DNA of 64,000 bases from Actinokineospora baliensis (GTDB lineage: Bacteria > Actinomycetota > Actinomycetes > Mycobacteriales > Pseudonocardiaceae): positions 7,552,001 to 7,616,000 of the forward strand of contig NZ_JAFBCK010000001.1 in NCBI RefSeq assembly GCF_016907695.1, given 5' to 3'. The position numbers were made by a program, and so were the translations under genes. The notes under the pieces are model-generated. The model searched no databases, was not told the DNA's origin, and saw only the letters and a list, made by a program, of their open reading frames with translations. Position 1 is the stretch's first letter. Each line of letters begins with the position of its first letter. Shown here piece after piece: positions 1 through 8,127 of the stretch.

Positions 1-10
1 CTCGCGGACA

Positions 11-607
11 ATGCCCCCCATGACCACTCAGGACACCCCCGCGGTGCGCGCCAGGCACCGCCGCAACCCGTACGCGTACATGCTCGACGACGCCGGGCTC
101 ACCGACCTGCTGGTCACCGCCGGTCGGCGCCGCGCGGAGAGCGTCTGGCGCAACCACAACACCGACGGTCCGCGCGGCCGCTACCCCCGCTCCAGCATGG
201 CCTTCGTCGTCCTCGACCCGACCGCCCCCTGCACGGACCCCAACCCCGTCCTAGCCGCCCTCACCATCGGCGACGAAGCCCTCCCCTTCCTCCCCAACGC
301 CGCCGCCAAGGCGATCGGCCACCGCCACACCGGCCACAACCACGGCGAGGCCGCCCTCATCGACCCCCACCTCCTCGGCACCGGCCACTTCCGCTACGGC
401 CACTCAGCCAACATCCGCGGCCTCATCGTCGGCGCCAGCTCCCAAACCCCCGACCAAGACCTGCACGAAGCCGCCACCCTCGGCACCGACCTGGTCAACG
501 CCCTCATCACCGCCCACCGAACCTGGGAAACCACCGTCGGCCCCGGCCGCTGGGTCGGCGACCCCGACCCCCGCTACCAGACCATGGTCGGCTTCTTCAC
601 GGAGTGA
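11..607 (+). CDS. Hypothetical protein, 198 aa
   Basis: Unrecognised protein of 198 residues. It has no signal peptide, no membrane segment and no catalytic motif I can name; it looks cytosolic and mixed alpha/beta, with a histidine-rich stretch around residues 103-112 (GHRHTGHNHG) that could bind metal. Codon use is typical of the genome (nearly every third base is G or C), which supports real coding. Two ATGs sit nine bases apart at 11 and 20; neither can be preferred because only ten bases of upstream sequence are visible. It is convergent with nucS, and the 325-base gap between the two stops holds an 18-bp tandem repeat array. Confidence 0.6.
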   Translation: MPPMTTQDTPAVRARHRRNPYAYMLDDAGLTDLLVTAGRRRAESVWRNHNTDGPRGRYPRSSMAFVVLDPTAPCTDPNPVLAALTIGDEALPFLPNAAAKAIGHRHTGHNHGEAALIDPHLLGTGHFRYGHSANIRGLIVGASSQTPDQDLHEAATLGTDLVNALITAHRTWETTVGPGRWVGDPDPRYQTMVGFFTE

Positions 608-708
608 CCGCGCGGTTCCGGGGATGCTCAAGATCAAACCGGCCAGAGCAGCCCCCGATATACAGCCTTCCATGCGGCACCGACAGAACAGCTCGCTCGC
701 GGCGTGGC

Positions 709-917
709 TGTGGACAGCTCGGGTGGTTGTGGACGACTCCGAGGTTGTGGATAGCCGCGCGGTTGTGGACAGCTCGACGGCTCTGGACGGCTCCGCGGTT
801 GTGGGCAGCTGGGCGCATGTGGGCAACCCAGGGGGTTGTGGGCAACTGGCCGGTTGTGGACAGGCGGCCGTTGTGGACGGCTGGCCAGTTGTGGGCAACC
901 CAAGGGGTTGTGGACAG
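709..917. repeat. 18-bp tandem array, 12 units with DnaA-box-like cores
   Basis: Twelve imperfect units follow one another between two convergent stop codons. The core nonamer TGTGGACAG or a close variant (TGTGGGCAA, TGTGGACGG, TGTGGATAG) starts at 709, 728, 746, 764, 782, 800, 818, 837, 855, 872, 890 and 909, giving steps of 17-19 bases, mostly 18. On the minus strand the core reads CTGTCCACA, close to the actinobacterial DnaA box TTGTCCACA. No RNA gene or convincing ORF occupies the rest of the 608-932 gap. The repeat is seen directly; a DnaA-binding or titration role is inference. Confidence 0.85.
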
Positions 918-932
918 CCGGGCGGTGTCGGG

Positions 933-1592
933 TCAGAAGAGGCGGAACTCGTCGGATTCGATGCCGCGGAGGGTGTCGTAGTCGAGGGTTACGCAGCGGA
1001 TGCCGCGGTCTTCGGCGAGGACCCTGGCCTGGGGTTTGATCAGCTGGGCCGCGAAGACGCCGCGGACGGGGGCTAGGAGGGGGTCTCGGTTGAGCAGTTC
1101 GAGGTAACGGGTCAGCTGCTCGACGCCGTCGATTTCGCCTCGGCGTTTGATCTCGACGGCCACCGACGAGCCCCCGGCGTCGCGGCACATGATGTCAACC
1201 GGGCCGATGGCGGTGGGGAACTCGCGGCGGACGAGGGTGTAGCCGTCGCCCAGGGTGGTGATGTGCTCGGCGAGCAACTCCTGCAGGTGCGCCTCGACGC
1301 CGTCCTTGACGAGGCCGGGTTCGGCGCCCAGTTCGTGGGCCGAGTCGTGCATGACCTCGTCGAGGGTGATGACCAGCTTCTCACCGGCCTTGTTCTGCAC
1401 GGTCCACACGCCGGGCTCCTCGGTGAGCCAGCACGGCGGGGTCATCCAGTTCAACGGCTTGTAGGCGCGGTCGTCGGAGTGCACCGACAGCGAGCCGTCC
1501 GCCTTGACCAGCAACAGCCGGTTGGCCATCGGCAGGTGGGCGGTGAGCCGTCCGGCATAGTCGACCTGGCAGCGAGCGATCACGAGACGCAC
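933..1592 (-). CDS. nucS: Endonuclease NucS (mismatch repair EndoMS family)
   Basis: Mismatch-specific endonuclease that replaces MutS/MutL repair in many actinobacteria and archaea, cutting both strands at G-T, G-G or T-T mismatches. The 219-residue length is normal for the family. The N-terminal DNA-binding half is followed by a RecB-like nuclease core with D133, E147 and K149 (in [10 protein letters not shown]), reproducing the D-x13-E-x-K spacing of the archaeal enzyme. The C-terminus ends DEFRLF, resembling the sliding-clamp-binding tail needed by actinobacterial NucS. Translation starts at GTG 1592. It faces the NUDIX gene divergently with a 44-base gap, so the two probably share a short promoter region. 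Confidence 0.95.
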   Translation of the reverse strand: MRLVIARCQVDYAGRLTAHLPMANRLLLVKADGSLSVHSDDRAYKPLNWMTPPCWLTEEPGVWTVQNKAGEKLVITLDEVMHDSAHELGAEPGLVKDGVEAHLQELLAEHITTLGDGYTLVRREFPTAIGPVDIMCRDAGGSSVAVEIKRRGEIDGVEQLTRYLELLNRDPLLAPVRGVFAAQLIKPQARVLAEDRGIRCVTLDYDTLRGIESDEFRLF

Positions 1593-1636
1593 CCGGGCAG
1601 GTTAGCCCGTCCGGCGGGCACGGCAGGATCGACCCT

Positions 1637-2170
1637 GTGGAACGCCTCGACACGACACAGGTCTACGCCAACGCCTGGATGACCGTCCGCGAAGACCGCA
1701 TCCGCCGCCACGACGGCAGCCCCGGCATCTACGGGGTGATCGACAAACCGGACTACGCCCTGGTCATCCCCCTCGACGGCGAGCGGCTGATGCTCGTCGA
1801 GCAGTTCCGCTACCCGCTCGGGGCGCGCCGCTGGGAGTTCCCGCAGGGCACCGCCCCCGACCGCGCGGTGCTGCCCCCCGACCAGCTCGCCGCCCGCGAG
1901 CTGCGCGAGGAGACCGGCCTGCACGCCGCCACCATGACCCACATCGGCACCCTCGACGTCGCCGCGGGCATGTCGAGCCAACGCGGCAACGTCTACCTCG
2001 CCACCGACCTCACCGAGGGCCCGCCCTCGCGCGAACTCGAGGAACAGGACATGCGCGCCGCCTGGTTCCCCCGCGCCACCTTCGAAGCCATGATCCGAGC
2101 AGGCGACATCACCGACGCCCAGTCCGTCGCCGCCTACACGCAGCTGCTCTTGCACGAGCACCACCGCTGA
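1637..2170 (+). CDS. NUDIX hydrolase, ADP-ribose pyrophosphatase-like
   Basis: Predicted cytosolic hydrolase of nucleoside diphosphates linked to a further moiety, most like ADP-sugar pyrophosphatases. At 177 aa it is typical of the family. The Nudix helix is recognisable as ARELREETGL near residues 90-100, preceded by WEFPQGT. The box is slightly unusual because a short insertion separates the glycine from the helix, so the first glutamate of the consensus is not in its usual place. The start is GTG 1637, 44 bases from the divergent nucS start. The real substrate cannot be read from sequence; a role in clearing ADP-ribose or damaged nucleotides is inference. Confidence 0.85.
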   Translation: MERLDTTQVYANAWMTVREDRIRRHDGSPGIYGVIDKPDYALVIPLDGERLMLVEQFRYPLGARRWEFPQGTAPDRAVLPPDQLAARELREETGLHAATMTHIGTLDVAAGMSSQRGNVYLATDLTEGPPSRELEEQDMRAAWFPRATFEAMIRAGDITDAQSVAAYTQLLLHEHHR

Positions 2171-2273
2171 GCCGTTCGGGGGAATCACCGGCGACCCCGA
2201 ACGCGCCGCGGCGGCGAGCGGTAGAACCCAGGCAGGACCCGGCTGACCGGGCGTAGTGCTGGGAGGTCAGCCG

Positions 2274-5200
2274 ATGGCGGCAGCGGACGTCGCGGAGTTG
2301 TGCGCGAAGCTCAGGCAGCTGTGGCAGGAGAGCGGCAAGCCCGCGCTGGCGAGCCGGTGCGGGCTGTCGGAAGGCCAGCTGTCTGCGATCCTCGGCGGGA
2401 CGGTGAAGAACGCGCCGTCCTGGGAGGTGGTCCAGGCGGTGGTGCAGGCGTGCGCTGGTCTCGCCACGACGCCGCCGTCGGTCACCACAGACCTGCTCTT
2501 CTGGCGGGACCTGCACGGTCGAGCCGAGGCATCGGTCCCCCCGGCGACCTCCGCCGACTGGACCGACCTGGTCCGGCTGCACCCCGCGTGGACGAAGGTC
2601 GCGGACGCGGGCCAGGCGTTGGCGGGCGCGATGTCCACGGCCGAGCAGCTGTTCGCGGCGCACAACCAGGCCGAGCACGCATTGGCTGGCGACCCCTGGC
2701 GCGACGAAGACCTCCCGAAGCGGATGACCGACCAGGTCTCCGCGCTGATCGTCGCGATCAGGGAGCACGAGCCGCTGGAGTTCTCCCCGCTAGAGGCGGC
2801 GCTGCTGTCGTTGGCCCCTCTCGCGCACCAAACGCGAACGGCCAGGGCCGCGGCTTCACTCACCTGCGTCGACCCGATCAACTTGTCGGCAACGGGCGAG
2901 AAGGCCCGCGAGTCGTACGAGCGTTTCCTGGACGGCCAACAGGAACGTCGTCTAGTGGCGAGAGCGGCGCAACGAGATCTGGGCGACCGCCAAGCGGCCG
3001 CGGAGGAGATCGGCTGGTGGCTGTTCCACCGCTGGGTCGAGACCCACCCGCTCCCGTCGACCACGATCACCCTCGACGACCTCCCCACCCGCAAGGTCCT
3101 CACCGACGTCCTCGACCGCATGACCCGCCTCCTGCGCCTGTCCCCCGGCGACCTCGGCAACCCCGCGCGGCTGGACCTGCGCCCGAGAACCAGCCACCTC
3201 GGCGGGGTCATGGTCCGCGAACGGTTGCTCGGCCTGCTGGTGGCCGTCGCACACTGCCTCGCCGTCGAGCCGATCACGCTGTCGCCGGTGCTGGTCGAAC
3301 ACCTCGGCGTCCCCAACCCGGTGGAGCTGCCGCTGCTGCGGACCACGCTCACCTACCTGAGCTGGGAACCCGTCCACATCGGCGTCGGCATGGTCGCGGA
3401 ATGCCACCACGAGGCGGTCATGGAGGCACTGCGCGACCACGTCGCCCGCGCGGACGCCGTGTTCGCAGCGGTTCATTCAGTGGCCCAAGACGACACCCAC
3501 CTGCAGCCGCTGCTCCTGTTGCCCGCCCGCGCCTCGGCCGACCGCGTGGAACCCGCCTCGGTGGATGGAGCGCCCGCGTTCACGGTGCCCGTCACCAGGT
3601 TCCGCCTCGACGAGACCCGGGTCCGTGAACTCCTTATGGGCCAACAACTCTACGGGGACCAGTCGCTGGCGATCCGCGAGCTGTACCAGAACGCGCTGGA
3701 CGCTTGCCGCTACCGGCAAGCGCGGCAGGACTTCCTGGCCAGGCCGTGGACGGGCAACATCGCGTTCGAGCAGGGCGTGGACGAGCAAGGCAGGCACTAC
3801 CTGCGCTGCTCCGACAACGGCATCGGCATGGGCGACCAGGAACTGCGCGAAGTCTTCTCCCAAGCCGGTATCCGCTTCGCCGACCGCCCAGAATTCCTCG
3901 AAGAACAAGCCGAATGGGCCGACCGCGACATCCACCTCTACCCCAACAGCCGCTTCGGCATAGGCGTCCTGAGCTACTTCATGCTCGCCGACGAAATCGA
4001 AGTAACCACCACCCGAATGGACCGCCACGGCGGCCGCCCCGGCCCCGAGTGGCACGTACGGATCGTCGGCCCCGGCCACCTGTTCCGCATCACAGTGACG
4101 GAGGAGCACGGCGCGGAACCCGGCACCACAGTCACCCTCTACCTCCGCGACGGCGCCGACGCCCCCTCCTGCGTGGACGTCCTGGACCGCCTCCTGGGAA
4201 TCGCCGAGTTCACCACAACTGCCACCGACTCCATGAGAAGCGAAGAATGGAATCCCAATATCTTCCGACCTCGCTCGACATCGCTACGCGCGGGCATTGA
4301 CGCGCAAGGGCCGTTGGTCCATGCCACACCGCAACCGAACGGGCAGGTCGTGTGGTGCGCACGCGGAGGAGCGATGCTCGTTGACGGCCTACTCATCAAA
4401 GAGACCATCAGAGGCGCCGTTGTGAACCTGACTCGCGAGTGGGCCCCCCGCTTGACAGTTGACCGCACCTCGACAGTGGACAGAACGTCAACTCAGGTCA
4501 AAAAACTGCTATCCCAGTCAGCTGTCGATCTTGTTTCCGAGAATCCCGGGTTCATGACGCTCAACTGGATTCGCGCCGCTGACCTCAGCGTAGCGGACGC
4601 GGTCACGCTCGCGGCTATTGCGAACCGAACCCAACTCCGCTCCAGTTGGGGCAGCTCGGATATGGCCAGAACGGGCTGCTTCCCCACCGACGAAACCCTG
4701 TTCAATCCCACGACAAGCGATTTAGAGGTTGGTAGCCCCTCTCTTTCCAACTGGATATTACTGTGGCGCCTCCTCGCACACAGGCCACACCTTCTTGACG
4801 AGAACCTGCTAATCGATCCGAGAAATGTCCGACCGGCTATACCTTCTGATTTCAAACTTACGCAGATACTTGCAGCTACAGAACAAGCATCTATTACCCC
4901 CGAAGCAGTCTTGAATACGGACAACTTTGCCGGGGACGTAGCGTCTCTCACCGTTCGAGCAATCGAGCTAGGCTACAGGATCAATGCATCGGAGTACGAG
5001 GGGTCTCTGGAGACAGTCACTGCTGCACCAATCTACGACTTTCCTGCAATCAAGTTAAGCAATGCAGTCCAAGTGGCCCATCGAGAAAGAATAAGCCTCA
5101 AGGAAGTGCTCGAAGAGCACCTCGAACAGAGCCGACCCAATTTCGACGCCTCGTTCCCCCCAGGGATACCAACTGATCGTGATGCAAAGATCTTCAGCGA

Positions 5201-5573
5201 AATAAGCGCTTGCAGACTCCTGCTCGACTGGACTCATGCACCGCTCCACCTTCCGTATACCCTCTTCGGAGGAGACCTTTTCATATTCTGGCTGACAATG
5301 GATCGCCTGGCCGAACTGGGGGCCGTCCGCCCCACTCGGATCCAGCGGGACGCAGCCCAGGAAGGGACTGACCTGCTCAGACAGTTCGGTCGCACCGCAT
5401 ATCACGCATCCAACGAGCAGGTGCCTATTGGACAAATACTGGGGCTGGCCATGCAGCACAATCTCCCAGTCGCGGAGGTCGCACGGCGGCTGCGGTGGTG
5501 GGAGCTTGAGGTTGAGCCCGTGGACGAGGCGATCGGGCGGTTGATGGAGCGGGTTCCGAAGCTCGATGGCTAG
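2274..5573 (+). CDS. HTH and Hsp90-like GHKL ATPase, 1099 aa
   Basis: Large predicted cytosolic ATPase. Residues about 1-65 resemble a helix-turn-helix (RCGLSEGQLSAILGG). A helical region follows to about 440. Then comes an Hsp90/HtpG-type GHKL ATPase with N-box ELYQNALDAC (about 475), G1 box DNGIGMGD (about 515) and G2 box FGIGVLSYF (about 560). The last 450 residues match nothing I know. ATG 2274 is preferred over GTG 2256 because GGGAGG lies seven bases upstream. Nucleotides from about 4240 to 5460 are clearly more A/T-rich than the rest, suggesting a separate origin for the C-terminal half. Proteins of this build occur in NTP-dependent bacterial conflict systems, so a defence or stress-sensor role is inferred. 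Next is the enoyl-CoA hydratase gene, 10 bases on. Confidence 0.85.
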   Translation: MAAADVAELCAKLRQLWQESGKPALASRCGLSEGQLSAILGGTVKNAPSWEVVQAVVQACAGLATTPPSVTTDLLFWRDLHGRAEASVPPATSADWTDLVRLHPAWTKVADAGQALAGAMSTAEQLFAAHNQAEHALAGDPWRDEDLPKRMTDQVSALIVAIREHEPLEFSPLEAALLSLAPLAHQTRTARAAASLTCVDPINLSATGEKARESYERFLDGQQERRLVARAAQRDLGDRQAAAEEIGWWLFHRWVETHPLPSTTITLDDLPTRKVLTDVLDRMTRLLRLSPGDLGNPARLDLRPRTSHLGGVMVRERLLGLLVAVAHCLAVEPITLSPVLVEHLGVPNPVELPLLRTTLTYLSWEPVHIGVGMVAECHHEAVMEALRDHVARADAVFAAVHSVAQDDTHLQPLLLLPARASADRVEPASVDGAPAFTVPVTRFRLDETRVRELLMGQQLYGDQSLAIRELYQNALDACRYRQARQDFLARPWTGNIAFEQGVDEQGRHYLRCSDNGIGMGDQELREVFSQAGIRFADRPEFLEEQAEWADRDIHLYPNSRFGIGVLSYFMLADEIEVTTTRMDRHGGRPGPEWHVRIVGPGHLFRITVTEEHGAEPGTTVTLYLRDGADAPSCVDVLDRLLGIAEFTTTATDSMRSEEWNPNIFRPRSTSLRAGIDAQGPLVHATPQPNGQVVWCARGGAMLVDGLLIKETIRGAVVNLTREWAPRLTVDRTSTVDRTSTQVKKLLSQSAVDLVSENPGFMTLNWIRAADLSVADAVTLAAIANRTQLRSSWGSSDMARTGCFPTDETLFNPTTSDLEVGSPSLSNWILLWRLLAHRPHLLDENLLIDPRNVRPAIPSDFKLTQILAATEQASITPEAVLNTDNFAGDVASLTVRAIELGYRINASEYEGSLETVTAAPIYDFPAIKLSNAVQVAHRERISLKEVLEEHLEQSRPNFDASFPPGIPTDRDAKIFSEISACRLLLDWTHAPLHLPYTLFGGDLFIFWLTMDRLAELGAVRPTRIQRDAAQEGTDLLRQFGRTAYHASNEQVPIGQILGLAMQHNLPVAEVARRLRWWELEVEPVDEAIGRLMERVPKLDG

Positions 5574-5583
5574 GGTCGGGGGT

Positions 5584-6357
5584 ATGGGCGACTACCAGCA
5601 CATCCTGGTCACCAGGGATGGCGAGATCGTGCGGATCACCATGAACCGGCCCGAGCGGCGGAACGCGTTGTCCGCTGAGCACCTGGCCGAGCTCCTCGCC
5701 GCCTTCTGCGTGGCTGGCACATCAGACGCCAAGGGGATCGTGTTGGGCGCCGAGGGGCCGGTGTTCTCGGCGGGCCACGACTTCGCGGATGTGGCTGGGC
5801 GGGATCTACTGGGGGTGCGGGGCCTGCTCAGGCTCTGCACCGAGCTCATGCGGACCATCCAGACCGTGCCCCAGGTGGTGGTTGCGAGGGTGCACGGGTT
5901 GGCCACGGCGGCGGGGTGTCAGTTGGTGGCTACCTGCGACCTGGCCGTAGCCGCGGAGTCGGCGGGGTTTGCGCTGCCGGGCGGTAAGGGGGGCTGGTTC
6001 TGCCACACGCCTGCGGTGCCGGTGGCGCGGACTATAGGTCGGAAGCGGTTGATGGAGCTGGCCCTGACAGGGGACGTGATCGACGCTAGGACGGCGGTGG
6101 AGTGGGGGCTCGTCAATCGGGCGGTGCCGGATGAGGAGCTGGACAACGCGGTGGACGACCTCATGCGGCGGGCCACAAGAGGCAGCCAGGCGTCCAAGGC
6201 GTTGGGGAAGCAGACGGTCTATGCGCAGTTGGATCGGCCTGAGCAGGATGCTTATGCGCTCGCTATAGAGGTGATGGCGTCGGCCTCTCAGCTGAAGGGG
6301 GCCAAGGAGGGCATGGCGGCCTTCTTGGAGAAGCGCACGCCGGTCTGGCCTGACTAA
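5584..6357 (+). CDS. Enoyl-CoA hydratase/isomerase family protein
   Basis: Crotonase-fold enzyme, probably hydrating or isomerising an acyl-CoA in fatty-acid or related catabolism. The 257 residues carry the family signature: NRPERRNALS, the first oxyanion region EGPVFSAGHDFADV and the second oxyanion/active-site region VHGLATAAGCQLVATCDLA. The glutamate pair of true hydratases is not clearly present, so the exact reaction is open; it resembles EchA-type members of mycobacteria. ATG 5584 is chosen over an in-frame ATG at 5566, which would overlap the upstream stop, because a G-rich ribosome site (GTCGGGGG) precedes 5584. It may be co-transcribed with the GHKL ATPase. Confidence 0.88.
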   Translation: MGDYQHILVTRDGEIVRITMNRPERRNALSAEHLAELLAAFCVAGTSDAKGIVLGAEGPVFSAGHDFADVAGRDLLGVRGLLRLCTELMRTIQTVPQVVVARVHGLATAAGCQLVATCDLAVAAESAGFALPGGKGGWFCHTPAVPVARTIGRKRLMELALTGDVIDARTAVEWGLVNRAVPDEELDNAVDDLMRRATRGSQASKALGKQTVYAQLDRPEQDAYALAIEVMASASQLKGAKEGMAAFLEKRTPVWPD

Positions 6358-6360
6358 AGA

Positions 6361-6397
6361 ACGTGCGCGGCGGGCACCCTCGCCCCGCCGCGCACGT
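6361..6397. terminator. Bidirectional hairpin terminator
   Basis: A perfect 14-bp stem (ACGTGCGCGGCGGG at 6361-6374 against 6384-6397) with a nine-base loop lies between the convergent hydratase and chitinase stops. There is no U-tract, as usual for high-GC actinobacterial terminators. Confidence 0.75.
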
Positions 6398-6417
6398 CCT
6401 CACCGGTCAGCCCCGCT

Positions 6418-7962
6418 TTACGGCAGGGTGTCCAGGAACGGCGCCACGGTGTTGGCGAACGCGTACCCGTTGGAGGCGTCCCAGTTGATCGACCAGGTCA
6501 TCGCGCCCCGAATGCCCGGGTAGGTCGTCGACGGCTTGTACGAGCCGCAGTCGGTACCGCGGGCGAGGCAGTTGAGCGCCTTGTTGACGTTCTGCGGCGA
6601 CTGGTAGCCGCCACCGGCACCCGACGGCGACGCGGGCAGGCCGAGGCCGACCTGGTCGGGGCGCAGGCCGCCCTGCAGCTGGATGCAGGCCAGCGCGGTC
6701 AGGAAGTCGACCGTGCCCTGGGAGTAGACCTTCTGGTCGCAGCCCAGCATGGTGCCGGAGTTGTAGTACTGCATGTTCCAGATGGTCAGGATGTCCTTGA
6801 CCGCCAGCGCCAGCTGGAAGTACTGCTGACCGGTCGACTGGCCGTCGATGGTCTGCGGGGCCATGGTGATGATCTTGCCGCCGCCGTTGTAGATGGTGCG
6901 CAGCGCCGGGCCCATGTACTGGGCGCTGACCCCGTTCTCCAGGTCGATGTCGACGCCGTCGAAGCCGTAGGTGCGGATCAGCTCGACGACGCTGTTGGCG
7001 AACGCGGTGGCCGAGGTGGTGTCACCGGCCCAGATGGTGCCCTTCTCGCCGCCGACGGAGATGATGACCTTCTGGCCGCGGCCCTGGACGGTCTTGATGT
7101 CGGCCTTGAACTGCTCGATGGTGTAGCCGCCGAGCTTCTGCGACAGCACGGGGTCCAGGTTGAACTCGACCCGGCCGCGCACGGCGGGCACCGCGTCGGC
7201 GAACGACACCGCGATGATGTCGTAGGTGGTCGGCACCTGCGCGATGGTCAGCGGCTTCGCGCCGTTGTCGAAGTTGTGCCAGTAGCCGGTCAGCACGTGC
7301 TTGGGCAGCGGCACGTTCGGGTTCGTCGTGGTCGTCGTGGTGGTGGTCGGCGTCGTCGAGGTCGTGGTGGTGGTCGACGTCGTCGTGGTGGTCGTGGTCG
7401 TCGTCGTGGTGGTCGACGACGTGGGACGGGTCGTCGTGGTGGTCGTGGTCGAGGTCGGCGGGGTGCCGGGGCCGTCGAGGCTCACGTCGTCGGCCAGGTA
7501 GGCGGGCTGGCCGTACCAGCCGTGCAGGTACACCGTCACCGACCGGGTGTTGGCGCCGGTGCTGAAGCTGGTCGACAGCTGCACCCAGGACCCGCCGGTG
7601 GGGTTCCAGGTGCTGACGTCCGTGGTGCCGGTCCCCGAGGCGCCGAGGTAGACGTAGGCGCCCTTGACCCAGGCGGTCAGGGTGTAGCGCGAGCTCGGGT
7701 TGACCGTGACGGTCTGCGAGCAGCGGGCGTTGTCCGAACCGGCGGGCGCGGCGGTGAGCGCGTAGCCACCGGTGCGCTTGTCGGTGGAGGTGACGGACCC
7801 GCCGCCGGAGCAGGTCCACCCGGAGAGGCTGCCAGCCTCGAACCCGGGGTTGGCGACGAGGTTGGCCGCGGACGCGTTGCCCGCGAAGGCCAGGACCAGG
7901 CCGACGGTGACCGACAGAGCGGACAGCAGGGCGACGGTCGCACGCCGGGCGTGGGACGTCAT
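6418..7962 (-). CDS. Secreted GH18 chitinase with N-terminal carbohydrate-binding module
   Basis: Exported endo-acting chitinase, 514 aa. A signal peptide (about 1-32, ending NASA) is followed by a CBM4/9-like beta-sandwich (about 35-165), a threonine/serine-rich linker (about 168-215) and a GH18 barrel. The barrel has SVGG in strand 3 and the catalytic motif FDGVDIDLEN, whose final Glu is the acid/base, in strand 4. The start ATG 7962 has GGGAGG upstream. The promoter carries a DasR-like palindrome at 8015-8030, so induction by chitin-derived GlcNAc is likely. The divergent histidine kinase/response regulator pair may be a second controller, as chiS/chiR genes sit beside Streptomyces chitinases. 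It probably degrades extracellular chitin. Confidence 0.95.
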   Translation of the reverse strand: MTSHARRATVALLSALSVTVGLVLAFAGNASAANLVANPGFEAGSLSGWTCSGGGSVTSTDKRTGGYALTAAPAGSDNARCSQTVTVNPSSRYTLTAWVKGAYVYLGASGTGTTDVSTWNPTGGSWVQLSTSFSTGANTRSVTVYLHGWYGQPAYLADDVSLDGPGTPPTSTTTTTTTRPTSSTTTTTTTTTTTTSTTTTTSTTPTTTTTTTTNPNVPLPKHVLTGYWHNFDNGAKPLTIAQVPTTYDIIAVSFADAVPAVRGRVEFNLDPVLSQKLGGYTIEQFKADIKTVQGRGQKVIISVGGEKGTIWAGDTTSATAFANSVVELIRTYGFDGVDIDLENGVSAQYMGPALRTIYNGGGKIITMAPQTIDGQSTGQQYFQLALAVKDILTIWNMQYYNSGTMLGCDQKVYSQGTVDFLTALACIQLQGGLRPDQVGLGLPASPSGAGGGYQSPQNVNKALNCLARGTDCGSYKPSTTYPGIRGAMTWSINWDASNGYAFANTVAPFLDTLP

Positions 7963-8014
7963 GGCTGCCTCCCAAGGGGCATGTGCAGGTGCAGGGTGAT
8001 CGAGACCACCTCAA

Positions 8015-8030
8015 AATGGACTAGACCATT
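8015..8030. promoter_or_regulatory. DasR (dre)-type operator upstream of chitinase
   Basis: AATGGACTAGACCATT is a near-perfect palindrome containing TGGACTAGACCA, which differs at one base from the DasR core TGGTCTAGACCA. It lies 53 bases upstream of the chitinase start, where a GlcNAc-responsive GntR repressor would act. The matching base pattern is seen; the identity of the regulator is inferred. Confidence 0.75.
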
Positions 8031-8127
8031 GCGCGCTGTCAACCCCCGGGTTGACGAGGGGCGACGCCGCCCGCCCGGGGGTCGGCCGCGACCAATGACA
8101 GTGCGTGACAGGGGCGGTGGTCCGGCC

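Noticed and set aside
709..917. CRISPR array
   Set aside because: Units are 18 bases with no unique spacers, repeats are too short and imperfect, and no cas genes are near.
604..1188. Overlapping open frames across the 18-bp repeat array
   Set aside because: Frames stay open because the repeat period is close to a multiple of three and GC-rich; the translations are low-complexity and unrelated in each frame.
7276..8127. N-terminal 280-residue extension of the histidine kinase frame
   Set aside because: It runs antisense through the chitinase linker and signal peptide, encodes Arg/Gly/Val repeats, and has no domain.
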